Shown here: positions 7,689-16,267 of the stretch, in pieces
Numbering within the stretch: position 1 is the first letter of the stretch
How the letters are laid out: every line of letters starts with the position of its first letter
NCBI GenBank assembly: GCA_965651935.1
Contig: CBFGTC010000001.1
Coordinates: 124,001-188,000, forward strand
Source: JAFEDN01 sp965651935
Lineage (GTDB): Bacteria; Pseudomonadota; Gammaproteobacteria; Coxiellales; Coxiellaceae
Direction: 5' to 3'
DNA: 64,000 nt
The notes under the pieces: generated by a model
What the model was told of the DNA's origin: nothing
What the model saw: the letters and a program-made list of their open reading frames with translations, nothing else
Databases searched by the model: none
Position numbers and translations under genes: made by a program

Positions 7689-9557
7689 TTAATCCTCGAG
7701 GTAGGTATAGCCGTGTAATGCTTGCTGCACAATGGAGTCTTCATCAAAACGGGATAAGACTTCTGAATCGGTATCAAAATTGACGTATCGCAACATGGTT
7801 TCAATGGTATCGCCACGTTGTATGTTGCAAATTTCATAACTGCCATTGGGCTGTACTACGACATTAAGAGAGTGAGTATCGCCAAATAAATTGTGCATAT
7901 CACCTAAAATTTCTTGATAAGCGCCGATTAAGAAAATGCCTAAATAATTGGGCTGCCTCGGATTAATTTCCGGCAAAGGTATCGTAGTCTCTAGACCATC
8001 ATTATCCACATAGCGGTCAACTCTGCCGTCAGAATCGCAAGTAATATCTTGCAAAACTCCTCGTAAAGACAATGGTTTATCCAAACCACTGATCGGTAAT
8101 ATGGGGAACGGTTGATCTATTGCCCAGGCATCAGGCATGGATTGGAACAGCGAAAAGTTCACGTAATATTTATCCGCCAGCTTTTCATTCAGCTCATCAA
8201 TAATAGGCCGGTGGCTGCGCACGCTTGGATTCAGCAACTCACGAACTTTATAACAGATGGTGTAATAGATATGCTCAATACGAGCCCAAGCTTGTAATTC
8301 GATCAGCCCGTGCACATACATGCCATGGGCCTCTCTCATCCAATAGCAAGCATCGTGATACACTTCTAAAACTGAGCGAGCAGAAATATTAGTCAATTGA
8401 TACCAAAGGGTTTGTAAGACTGGAGGATCTTCTTCTGTCACCGGTTTTACTTTTTGATCGTAAGGGGCGCGTTCCATATCAATAATATTGGTGAGAAGGA
8501 CGGCATGATGCGCGGTAATCGCCCGGCCAGATTCGGTGATAATATGGGGGTGGGGAAGGTCTTCGGCTTCACACACTTCCGTGAATGCGCTGACGATATG
8601 GCTGGCATATTCTTTGACAGAATAATTCATGGAGTAAGTAGAACGAGTACGAGTGCCTTCATAATCAATAGCTAAACCACCGCCTAAGTCCACTGTGTGG
8701 ATCGGGATACCCATTCGATGCAATTCTGCGTAATAGCGAGCACCTTCATAAACACATTTTTGAATATCGCCGATATTGGCAATTTGCGAACCCAGGTGAA
8801 AGTGTAGAACTTGAAGCCAATGGCGTTTATTCATTTTATCCAGTTGTTGTGCAATCTCCAAAGTTTGCGCCACTGAGAAACCAAACTTGGCTTTTTCGCC
8901 CCCCGTGTCCTGCCATTGGCCTTCGCAAGTGGAGGCTAAACGCACTCGAATACCCACATTCGGCTCCAATCCGCCTTGGCGCTCTACTTCATCGTTAACC
9001 AAGGCAAGTTCAGCCATCCGCTCCAGAATGATATACACGGTAAAACCTGACTTAAGCGCCAGTAAAGCTAAGCGAATGTATTCCCGGTCTTTGTATCCAT
9101 TGCAAACTAAAATAATGCGTTTTTGTTTTGCGGTAATTAAAGCGGCAATCAATTCCGCTTTGCTGCCCACTTCCAAGCCGACATTTCCATGCGGGTGTTG
9201 AATCATTTGTTCAACAACATAACGCTGTTGATTCACTTTGATAGGATAGGCCGTTAAATAATTACCTTTATAATTATTTTCATTAATGGCATGCTGAAAG
9301 GCCGATTGCAAGGCATCGATACGTTGATGGATAATATCGGTAAACCGCACCAAGACCGGGAAACTTAATTCTCTTTGGTTGATTTGGTGAATGAGGTCGG
9401 CTAAATCGATTACAGCTTCCCCACGGCGTCCCTTTGGGTAAACCACAACCGAACCTTCTTCGTTAATATCAAAATAGCCGCCGCTCCAATGAGCAATATT
9501 ATATGCTTTGCGAGCATTTTCGACTTGGGATGGAGTAATGTTTTCTGTATTTGCCAA
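7689..9557 (-). CDS. speA: biosynthetic arginine decarboxylase
   Basis: SpeA is the PLP-dependent decarboxylase that makes agmatine from arginine. It has 622 residues, close to the usual 630-660. The N-terminus YNIAHWSGGYFDIN and the PLP lysine segment YPIKVNQQ (about residue 102) are typical, as are HFHLGSQI, DLGGGL and ESGRA. It is the first gene of speA-aguA-DHS on the minus strand. A TATAAT -10 box at 9627-9632 and a perfect hairpin at 9597-9620 precede it, which suggests regulation at the transcript start. Confidence 0.95.
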   Translation of the reverse strand: MANTENITPSQVENARKAYNIAHWSGGYFDINEEGSVVVYPKGRRGEAVIDLADLIHQINQRELSFPVLVRFTDIIHQRIDALQSAFQHAINENNYKGNYLTAYPIKVNQQRYVVEQMIQHPHGNVGLEVGSKAELIAALITAKQKRIILVCNGYKDREYIRLALLALKSGFTVYIILERMAELALVNDEVERQGGLEPNVGIRVRLASTCEGQWQDTGGEKAKFGFSVAQTLEIAQQLDKMNKRHWLQVLHFHLGSQIANIGDIQKCVYEGARYYAELHRMGIPIHTVDLGGGLAIDYEGTRTRSTYSMNYSVKEYASHIVSAFTEVCEAEDLPHPHIITESGRAITAHHAVLLTNIIDMERAPYDQKVKPVTEEDPPVLQTLWYQLTNISARSVLEVYHDACYWMREAHGMYVHGLIELQAWARIEHIYYTICYKVRELLNPSVRSHRPIIDELNEKLADKYYVNFSLFQSMPDAWAIDQPFPILPISGLDKPLSLRGVLQDITCDSDGRVDRYVDNDGLETTIPLPEINPRQPNYLGIFLIGAYQEILGDMHNLFGDTHSLNVVVQPNGSYEICNIQRGDTIETMLRYVNFDTDSEVLSRFDEDSIVQQALHGYTYLED

Positions 9558-9596
9558 TTCTTAACGTCTCAAAAATAAAAATTAACACAAGATTGG

Positions 9597-9632
9597 TTTT
9601 GATGGTTACTACCATCAAAAATGGGCATTATA
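9597..9632 (-). promoter_or_regulatory. speA promoter -10 box with 10-bp perfect dyad at the likely transcription start
   Basis: Read on the minus strand, TATAAT (9632-9627) is followed directly by the dyad TTTTGATGGT-agta-ACCATCAAAA (9620-9597). The -35 region is weak. The expected +1 falls at or next to the first base of the dyad, so either the speA mRNA begins with a 24-nt hairpin or the dyad is a repressor operator at +1. No U-tract follows, so it is not a simple terminator. The speA ATG lies 40 bases downstream. Confidence 0.55.
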
Positions 9633-9714
9633 CAAAATTTATACTGCTAATGCTATACTGTAAATATAATGAGACCAATTCGCATTATCCATGAATGATT
9701 TTGGAGTTTTAAAC

Positions 9715-10494
9715 GTGAAACTATATTATTCTTTATTAACCGCTATCGCAATCCTGATCGGAATATCAACTCCAGTGGGCTACGCTCAACCGGACCTTCC
9801 TCCACCTCAAGCCAGCCAGCAAGCGCAACAACTGCCTGACTTTACTACCATTTCCGTTCGTGGACCCATCAAATTGATTATTATACCCACTGCGCCAGGT
9901 CAGCAAAATTCATTTCAAATTAATGGGGAACAACGTAGCCCCATCAGCATTAACGTGAGCGAAGATACCTTATATCTTAAAGCCGATGAATCGGCAAAAA
10001 TGACTTCCGCTACAGTAGCAGTCTCTCAATTAAACCATTTAATTGTCGACGGGGCAGCCACGGTAAGTAGCAATCATCTTAACAGCAATTCTTTAAGTAT
10101 TGATGCCAACACCAGTGGCTCAATTGATCTTATGGGTATGGTCAATTTGGATAGAATACTCAGCACCGGCTCAGGTGATATTCATATCCAATGGGTGGAC
10201 AGCTCAAGATTAAGAATTGATGGCAGCAATAAAAGCAAGTTTCATTTAGCGGGCGTAGCTGGAACGGTGGAATTACGACTTAAAGATGAAAGCCAATTTG
10301 AAGGGCAATATTTGCGTATTGACGATATTTTTATTCAAACCCGAGATTATTCTGTCGCAAAATTATTGGTCAACAATAGTTTAAGAGGTTTTGCGTACGA
10401 TCATAGCAATATTTATTACTATAAAAGACCAGCTGAAATGACTGAATATACTTCAGGGTCTGGGAATATCCTTCAATTGCAATGGCGGCAATAG
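9715..10494 (+). CDS. secreted DUF2807-like (head GIN domain) protein
   Basis: A GTG start at 9715 with GGAG eight bases upstream gives 259 residues. An ATG at 9691 is possible but has no good ribosome site. The signal peptide KLYYSLLTAIAILIGI ends near GYA-QPD. The mature part shows repeating short beta strands (VRGPIKLIII, INVSEDTLYLKAD, LNHLIVDGAATVSS, LSTGSGDIHIQW). This is the pattern of putative auto-transporter-adhesin head GIN domains, which form a beta-helix. It is probably periplasmic or outer-membrane-associated. It is divergent from speA and followed closely by the ornithine cyclodeaminase-like gene. Confidence 0.75.
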   Translation: MKLYYSLLTAIAILIGISTPVGYAQPDLPPPQASQQAQQLPDFTTISVRGPIKLIIIPTAPGQQNSFQINGEQRSPISINVSEDTLYLKADESAKMTSATVAVSQLNHLIVDGAATVSSNHLNSNSLSIDANTSGSIDLMGMVNLDRILSTGSGDIHIQWVDSSRLRIDGSNKSKFHLAGVAGTVELRLKDESQFEGQYLRIDDIFIQTRDYSVAKLLVNNSLRGFAYDHSNIYYYKRPAEMTEYTSGSGNILQLQWRQ

Positions 10495-10520
10495 CCGCCC
10501 ATTACACTTACGCAGGAACG

Positions 10521-11531
10521 ATGATTAGGATAATCGGCATTGCTGATATACAAACTCTTTTACAGCACGTCAGTCTGAAAGATTTTTTGCTAGAACTCAT
10601 AAAACGTTTACAACATGATTTCATGCGTTGGAATGAATTCAAAAAAACACCGCGTCATGCCATTTATTATCCTCACGGCGTGATAGAATTAATGCCGATC
10701 AGCGATGAGCATCGATATAGTTTTAAATACGTCACTGGCCATCCGCGTAATGTTCTCCAAAAAAAATCCAATGTCGTGGCTTTAGGCTTGTTGAGTGAAG
10801 TCAGCACTGGCTTTCCTTTGTGCATAAGCGAGATGACCTTACTCACTGCGTTGCGTACCGCTGCCACTTCTGCAATGGCCTGCGCTTATTTAATAAAACC
10901 CAATGCTCAATCTATGGCCCTTATCGGCGCCGGAGCTCAAGCGGAATTTCAAGTTTTGACCCATTATTGGCATTTGAAGATCTCCCATATCAATTATTTT
11001 GATCAAGATCCTGTCGCCATGGATAAGTTGGCCCATAATCTAGCTATATCAGGCTTAAATCTATTCCCCGCTAAAAATATTCAAGAGGCCATTGATGGGG
11101 TGGATATCATCACTACCGCAACCGCATCTAAAACACAAAATCACGTGCTCATCCAGGAATGGATTAAACCCGGACAAGTGATTAATGCTATCGGCGGTGA
11201 TTGCCCCGGAAAAACCGAATTGGATGCGCATATTTTGCAACATAGCAAAATTGTGGTGGAAAATCTCGAACAAACGCGTCATGAAGGAGAAATGCAACAA
11301 ATGGATAAACCCATTTATGCTGAATTGTGGGAAATTGTCAACGGCAGAAAACCAGGCCGGGAAAATCCCGAAGATGTTTTTGTGTTTGATTCCGTGGGCT
11401 TTGCTTTAGAAGATTTTACTATTCTCAATTATGTCTATGAACTTTGCTTGAAATACAACCTGGGCCAAAGACTGGATCTCATTCCCGATCTTGCCAATCC
11501 CAAAGATTTATACAGCTTGATAAAGCGCTAA
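10521..11531 (+). CDS. ornithine cyclodeaminase / mu-crystallin family protein
   Basis: The family includes NAD-dependent ornithine cyclodeaminase (ornithine to proline), alanine dehydrogenase and imine reductases. Visible features are the SEMTLLTALRTAATSAMA segment with the substrate-binding Lys/Arg region, the Rossmann loop IGAGAQAEFQ near residue 132, and VINAIGGDCPGKTEL near residue 222. The start MIRIIGIADIQ (10521) matches family length (336 residues); an ATG at 10482 inside the previous gene is also open. The last 24 bases overlap the end of prmA on the other strand. Proximity to speA hints at arginine/ornithine metabolism, but the substrate is not certain. Confidence 0.85.
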   Translation: MIRIIGIADIQTLLQHVSLKDFLLELIKRLQHDFMRWNEFKKTPRHAIYYPHGVIELMPISDEHRYSFKYVTGHPRNVLQKKSNVVALGLLSEVSTGFPLCISEMTLLTALRTAATSAMACAYLIKPNAQSMALIGAGAQAEFQVLTHYWHLKISHINYFDQDPVAMDKLAHNLAISGLNLFPAKNIQEAIDGVDIITTATASKTQNHVLIQEWIKPGQVINAIGGDCPGKTELDAHILQHSKIVVENLEQTRHEGEMQQMDKPIYAELWEIVNGRKPGRENPEDVFVFDSVGFALEDFTILNYVYELCLKYNLGQRLDLIPDLANPKDLYSLIKR

Positions 11532-12380
11532 TCGAACCCAATCGGCTTCGAAAGCCGTGTCTAACACCTGCAGATTAGGGGTATAAACTTGCAACACGCG
11601 GGCTAATTCGGATTCTAAAAATCCCGAAAGGATTAAAACCCCACCAGGGGCTAAATGCTGGATAAACCGCGGCGCAAGTTCGCATATGGGATTTGCCAAA
11701 ATATTGGCCAAAATAATATCCGCTTTTACTTGAGTAAATTCCTCGGGAGGTAAGATGAAAAATTTATTTTGAGAAAATGAATTCAAATTGGCATTATCTC
11801 GAGTGGCCGTTAACGCCTGCGGATCGTGGTCTATCGCCCATACTTGTTTTGCACCCAGAGCCAAAGCGCTTAAACCTAAAATACCCGAACCACAACCGTA
11901 ATCCACCACTATTTTAGCGGGTAATGTCTGTTGCACCAGCCATTTCAGGCATAACGCCGTGGTGGGATGAGCACCAGTCCCAAATCCCAAACCGGGGTTA
12001 ATACGTAATAGCGTTCCAGAAATGACTGGGGCGGACTGCCAGGGTGGGGCTACCCATAATTTATCGCAGAAATTTAACACAGGGAAATTGGCCTGAGATT
12101 TTTCTACCCAATTTTCCTCGACTAAAGTTTCCAGTTGATAATTGACAGGCGCGTTTAATAAGATTTCTAGTTCTTTGATGATTTTAGGAAAGAGGTCATC
12201 TTCAGAAAAAAGCGCCTCAACGCGAGTATCTTGCCATAACGGCGTTTCTTGCGGAGCTTCTTGAAAAAGCGCTTGATCACCGTTGTCTTGCAAAGTAACC
12301 GCCAAAGCTTGATGCTCTGCCAATATATCACTGATCATTTCCGCCCATTCACTTGAAATATTAAAAATCAATTTTTTCAT
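11508..12380 (-). CDS. prmA: ribosomal protein L11 methyltransferase
   Basis: PrmA trimethylates L11 using S-adenosylmethionine. The 290-residue length is typical. The N-terminal substrate-recognition domain is followed by the SAM motif VVDYGCGSGILGLSAL (about residue 162), preceded by LRINPGLGFGTGAHPTT, and the catalytic-domain motif ILANILANPI. It lies 16 bases after accC and is read with accBC. It converges with and overlaps the cyclodeaminase gene by 24 bases, which is unusual for 3' ends but leaves both frames intact. Confidence 0.95.
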   Translation of the reverse strand: MKKLIFNISSEWAEMISDILAEHQALAVTLQDNGDQALFQEAPQETPLWQDTRVEALFSEDDLFPKIIKELEILLNAPVNYQLETLVEENWVEKSQANFPVLNFCDKLWVAPPWQSAPVISGTLLRINPGLGFGTGAHPTTALCLKWLVQQTLPAKIVVDYGCGSGILGLSALALGAKQVWAIDHDPQALTATRDNANLNSFSQNKFFILPPEEFTQVKADIILANILANPICELAPRFIQHLAPGGVLILSGFLESELARVLQVYTPNLQVLDTAFEADWVRLALYQAV

Positions 12381-12396
12381 ATTTTTTTGGGTCTGA

Positions 12397-13743
12397 TCAG
12401 TGGGAAAATCCCAATAATTTCTCTAAGTAATGAATATTCTGCCCGCCTTTTATAAAATTAGGGTCGTGCATCAACCGCTGATGCAGATCTATATTGGTTT
12501 TAATCCCCTCCACCACAAGCTCTTCTAATGCGTTACGCATTCTCGCTAAAGCTTTTTCTCGAGTATCCGCATAAACCACTAATTTGCCGATCAATGAGTC
12601 GTAATATGGCGGAACTTTATAACCGCTATACAAATGAGAATCCATTCGCACTCCTAAGCCTCCCGGCGGATGGTAGCGGGTCACTGTCCCTGGGCATGGC
12701 ATAAAAGTCTTGGAATCTTCCGCGTTGATTCTACATTCAATGGCGTGGCCTTTAATGGTGACTTGATCTTGAGTAAAACTTAAGGGTTGTCCTGCTGCTA
12801 TTAGAATTTGTTCGCGAACAATATCAATGCCGGTTATCGCTTCCGTGACCGGATGCTCGACCTGAACGCGGGTATTCATTTCAATAAAATAAAAATTTCC
12901 ATCTTGGTATAGGAATTCAAAAGTTCCTGCCCCTCGGTAACCCAGTTTTAGACAAGCGGCAACGCATAATCCACCAATTTTTTCGCGCTGTTCCGCCGTG
13001 ATGCCCGGAGCAGGACCCTCTTCTAATACTTTTTGATGACGACGCTGCATGGAACAATCCCGCTCACCCAAATGTACCGCGTGACCGTGAGTGTCGGCCA
13101 AAATTTGAATTTCAATATGGCGCGGATTTTCTAAAAACTTCTCCATATAAACTTCGTCGGTACCAAAAGCGGCACCGGCTTCCGTGCGAGTAGTGGCGAT
13201 TGTGCTCAGTAAATCTTCTTCATTGCGCACCACTCTCATGCCTCGGCCACCACCGCCGCCGGAGGCTTTGATTATAATCGGATAACCAATTTTGCGGCCT
13301 AGCGCTAAATTACTGGGATTGTCGTTACTTAAAGCACCGCCAGATCCAGGGATACAAGGGATACCCGCACTGGACATCGCTTTGATAGCTAACACCTTAT
13401 TGCCCATTTGGGTAATCATGTCGCGGGTAGGGCCAATAAACGCAAATCCGCTTTTTTCCACTTGTTCGGCAAAATTAGGATTTTCCGCTAAAAATCCATA
13501 GCCGGGATGAATGGCGTCCACATTGGCGACTTCGGCGGCGCTAATGACAGCCGGAATACTTAAATAACTGTCTGTCGAATTAGGAGGACCTATGCAAACG
13601 GCTTCATCCGCTAACTTCACATGCATTAAGTTTCGGTCCGCTTGTGAATAAACCGCTACGGTTTGGATGCCCAATTCTTTGCAGGCTCTATGTACTCTTA
13701 ACGCAATTTCTCCCCGATTCGCAATTAAAACCTTTTTAAACAT
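12397..13743 (-). CDS. accC: acetyl-CoA carboxylase, biotin carboxylase subunit
   Basis: AccC carboxylates the biotin carried by AccB with ATP and bicarbonate, the first half-reaction of malonyl-CoA synthesis. The 448 residues match E. coli AccC closely. Features are the N-terminal KVLIANRGEIALRV, the glycine-rich ATP-grasp loop KASGGGGGRGMRVV (about residue 159), and FIEMNTRVQVEHPVTE (about residue 286) with the metal- and bicarbonate-binding residues. It starts 3 bases after the accB stop, the conserved accBC arrangement. Confidence 0.97.
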   Translation of the reverse strand: MFKKVLIANRGEIALRVHRACKELGIQTVAVYSQADRNLMHVKLADEAVCIGPPNSTDSYLSIPAVISAAEVANVDAIHPGYGFLAENPNFAEQVEKSGFAFIGPTRDMITQMGNKVLAIKAMSSAGIPCIPGSGGALSNDNPSNLALGRKIGYPIIIKASGGGGGRGMRVVRNEEDLLSTIATTRTEAGAAFGTDEVYMEKFLENPRHIEIQILADTHGHAVHLGERDCSMQRRHQKVLEEGPAPGITAEQREKIGGLCVAACLKLGYRGAGTFEFLYQDGNFYFIEMNTRVQVEHPVTEAITGIDIVREQILIAAGQPLSFTQDQVTIKGHAIECRINAEDSKTFMPCPGTVTRYHPPGGLGVRMDSHLYSGYKVPPYYDSLIGKLVVYADTREKALARMRNALEELVVEGIKTNIDLHQRLMHDPNFIKGGQNIHYLEKLLGFSH

Positions 13744-13746
13744 ATT

Positions 13747-14220
13747 TTACTCAGCCGGTTCGATTATAAATAACGCTTGGCCGTATTCCACCGGTTGTTC
13801 ATTTTCAATTAAACGAGCGCTCACCACCCCGGTAACATCGGCTTCTATTTTATTAAACATTTTCATTGCTTCTATAAGACACAGTGTATCACCGGCCTTC
13901 ACGTTGCTGCCCACCTGCACAAACGGCATTGCACCCGAAGCCGGGGCTAAATAAACCGTCCCGACCATGGGGGAGAGCACATTATGTCCTTCTGGTAAAG
14001 CGGCTGAGGCGGATGTCTGTAGGGCTTGGGGGGAAGCGGAGGTCTCGGCTTGAGTGAAGGAGGGTTCAATAGGAGTGCTAATCATGCCCGTATTGGTGGT
14101 AATGATCGCCCCTTTTTGACAACTAATCCGCACTGACTCGTCGCCGGATTTAATTTCCAGTTCTCCAATACCTGTCTCTTTGACCAATTCGATTAATTTT
14201 CTAATTTTTCGTGTATCCAT
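13747..14220 (-). CDS. accB: acetyl-CoA carboxylase, biotin carboxyl carrier protein
   Basis: AccB carries the biotin group between AccC and the carboxyltransferase AccAD. The 157-residue protein has an N-terminal helical part, an Ala/Ser/Pro-rich linker (about 48-78) and the C-terminal biotinyl domain with EAMKMFN, where Lys120 is biotinylated. It is first in accB-accC-prmA. The 175 bases upstream (14221-14395) contain no gene; aroQ, which often precedes accB, is absent here. Confidence 0.97.
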   Translation of the reverse strand: MDTRKIRKLIELVKETGIGELEIKSGDESVRISCQKGAIITTNTGMISTPIEPSFTQAETSASPQALQTSASAALPEGHNVLSPMVGTVYLAPASGAMPFVQVGSNVKAGDTLCLIEAMKMFNKIEADVTGVVSARLIENEQPVEYGQALFIIEPAE

Positions 14221-14395
14221 AAACTCCTCTGGGAAAACTTGCTTATGCGATTTGGCAAGAGTAACATCCGTAGCACTAATGCCGATACTCGTGTTAATAA
14301 ATTATTACGGTTGTTAAGATGCTTATATTTTCCAAGTAGATATTAGCAAGATCTCAGAAGATGTCAACCAAGTTCTCGTCATAAGCCTATGCGAG

Positions 14396-16135
14396 CTAAG
14401 TTTTTTCATCTAGACGCCGTAAAAATTCGCTCACGGATATCTCCCCCACAATCCGTTTTTGCGTTAGTTCTTGGTGTTGAGAATTAAATAGTAATAGAGT
14501 GGGAGGAGCGATTACCCTGTATTGATGCATTAAATTTTGATCAGTTGTATCATTATGCGTGATATCGGCTCGCAATAATAAATAATCCGCCAGTCGTTTT
14601 TGCACCTCCGGGTCATTGAAAATTTTCTTTTCAAGAATTTTACAAGAAACACACCAATCGGCGTAAAAGTCCAGAATAATCGGCTTGCCTTTTGCTTTTG
14701 CCATTTCAGCCGCAACATCTGCCGTGCTTTTAACCGTCACGAATTGCGGCTTGGCCACACAACTTTCCTTATTGAACTGTAACGGCGCTAACAGCCTGTT
14801 AGCGCCTTGGGTGGTGCCGACTAATAATAAAATTCCATAAATAAATAATAATATACCGATACCTTTGCCTAACAACTGGATTCGGGTAAAGGTATTTTGG
14901 AAAGTTTTTAAGTATATCGCGATACCTATTGCCAATGCGGACCACAAAACCCATGTTATCCTATCAGGTAAAATACGGCCCAGTATAAAAATTCCCATGC
15001 CCATCAGAACCATTCCTAAAATATTTTCTACGGCACGCATCCAAGGACCGGTTTTGGGCAATAGACGTCTACCAAAAGCGCCTATTAATAACAATGGCGC
15101 TCCGCTGCCTAAACCTACTATCCACAGCGCCAGCCCACCGACGTAAGCATTGCCGGTTTGGCTGATATAGGCTAAAACACCCACTAAGGCCGGCGTGGCA
15201 CAGGGAGAGAGGATTAAAGCGGATAAAACTCCCATAACGGCAGCCCCCCAAACGCTGCCTTGCTGTTGGCGCTGACTTAAGCGAGCGACAAAAGCGCGCC
15301 AATGCGGCGGCGGCTCAAATTGAAACAAGCCCCACAAAGATAGCGCCATCACGACAAAAATTAAGCTAAATCCAATAATTACTGCCGGTTTTTGAAAATA
15401 CGCTTGAACACTTGCGCCCAATAAACCAAAGAGAACTCCCGCACAGGCATAAGCGAAGGACATGCCCAATACATACGCCAAGGAAATGATAAAACTCCGC
15501 CAATGACTGGTATGCTCTTTACCCAAAATTAGGCTTAACAGAATAGGGATCATAGGCAACACGCATGGGGTGAATGCAATGAGCAATCCCACACCAAATA
15601 ACCCTAACCAAACCATCCAATTTAAATGCTTACTCTGTAACGCCTTTACCGGCTCAGGCGTGGATGTCGACTGAGGAATAACATCCACTCCTTGCTCGGG
15701 CACGACATTCATGATGCGGATTTGCGGAGGGTAACAATACCCTTGCTGGGCACAGCCTTGATATTGAATTTGTAAAGAGAAATTGTCCGTGGGCGATGAT
15801 AACAGAGGAACCTTGATTTGAGTGAGTCCTTCAAAGGCGGCGAATTTACCGAGAACCGGGCTGTTATGCTCTTGAGATGGAGGGAATTGCAGCTCGCCTA
15901 AACTGACTCGTTTACTATCTGTGGGTACAATATGGATGCGGTCTTTATAAAGATAATAACCCGGCTGAATATCCCACTCTACGATCACCATTTCGGGATT
16001 CGATGATGATGACCATACTGTAAGGGGAAAAGCTTGATCTACTGATAAAGGGGAGTTCTGTATGACCTCGCCAGCGGCATACTGCCAAATTATACAGATT
16101 AGCAGGAAGATCCATCGCTTTAAACCGATATTCAT
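14396..16135 (-). CDS. dsbD: thiol:disulfide interchange protein DsbD
   Basis: DsbD passes electrons from cytoplasmic thioredoxin across the inner membrane to periplasmic DsbC, DsbG and CcmG. The 579-residue protein has all three parts. First is a signal peptide with a periplasmic alpha domain containing the Cys pair CAQQGYC (about residue 130). Next is a membrane domain of about eight helices with FTPCVLP (about 192) and LSPCATPALVG. Last is a C-terminal thioredoxin-like domain with WCVSCK (about 494). All six Cys needed for the relay are visible. It is divergent from the ArnT-like gene. Confidence 0.95.
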   Translation of the reverse strand: MNIGLKRWIFLLICIIWQYAAGEVIQNSPLSVDQAFPLTVWSSSSNPEMVIVEWDIQPGYYLYKDRIHIVPTDSKRVSLGELQFPPSQEHNSPVLGKFAAFEGLTQIKVPLLSSPTDNFSLQIQYQGCAQQGYCYPPQIRIMNVVPEQGVDVIPQSTSTPEPVKALQSKHLNWMVWLGLFGVGLLIAFTPCVLPMIPILLSLILGKEHTSHWRSFIISLAYVLGMSFAYACAGVLFGLLGASVQAYFQKPAVIIGFSLIFVVMALSLWGLFQFEPPPHWRAFVARLSQRQQQGSVWGAAVMGVLSALILSPCATPALVGVLAYISQTGNAYVGGLALWIVGLGSGAPLLLIGAFGRRLLPKTGPWMRAVENILGMVLMGMGIFILGRILPDRITWVLWSALAIGIAIYLKTFQNTFTRIQLLGKGIGILLFIYGILLLVGTTQGANRLLAPLQFNKESCVAKPQFVTVKSTADVAAEMAKAKGKPIILDFYADWCVSCKILEKKIFNDPEVQKRLADYLLLRADITHNDTTDQNLMHQYRVIAPPTLLLFNSQHQELTQKRIVGEISVSEFLRRLDEKT

Positions 16136-16267
16136 AAACTCGAACCTGTATGCATAAAATAAAAGTTCCTCATTTTAATGGCCAATCTAAAAAATAAAGT
16201 CTAGGATGTCAACGCCAATTTAAAGGGTCACTATCCCATCGACAATCAAGCTTGATACAATCACACC

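Noticed and set aside
7688..7846. 53-codon N-terminal extension of agmatine deiminase
   Set aside because: This lies inside speA and has no similarity to the family; the ATG at 7687 fits.
14221..14395. Possible small gene between dsbD and accB
   Set aside because: No frame with start, ribosome site and reasonable length; read as leader and promoter region of accB.
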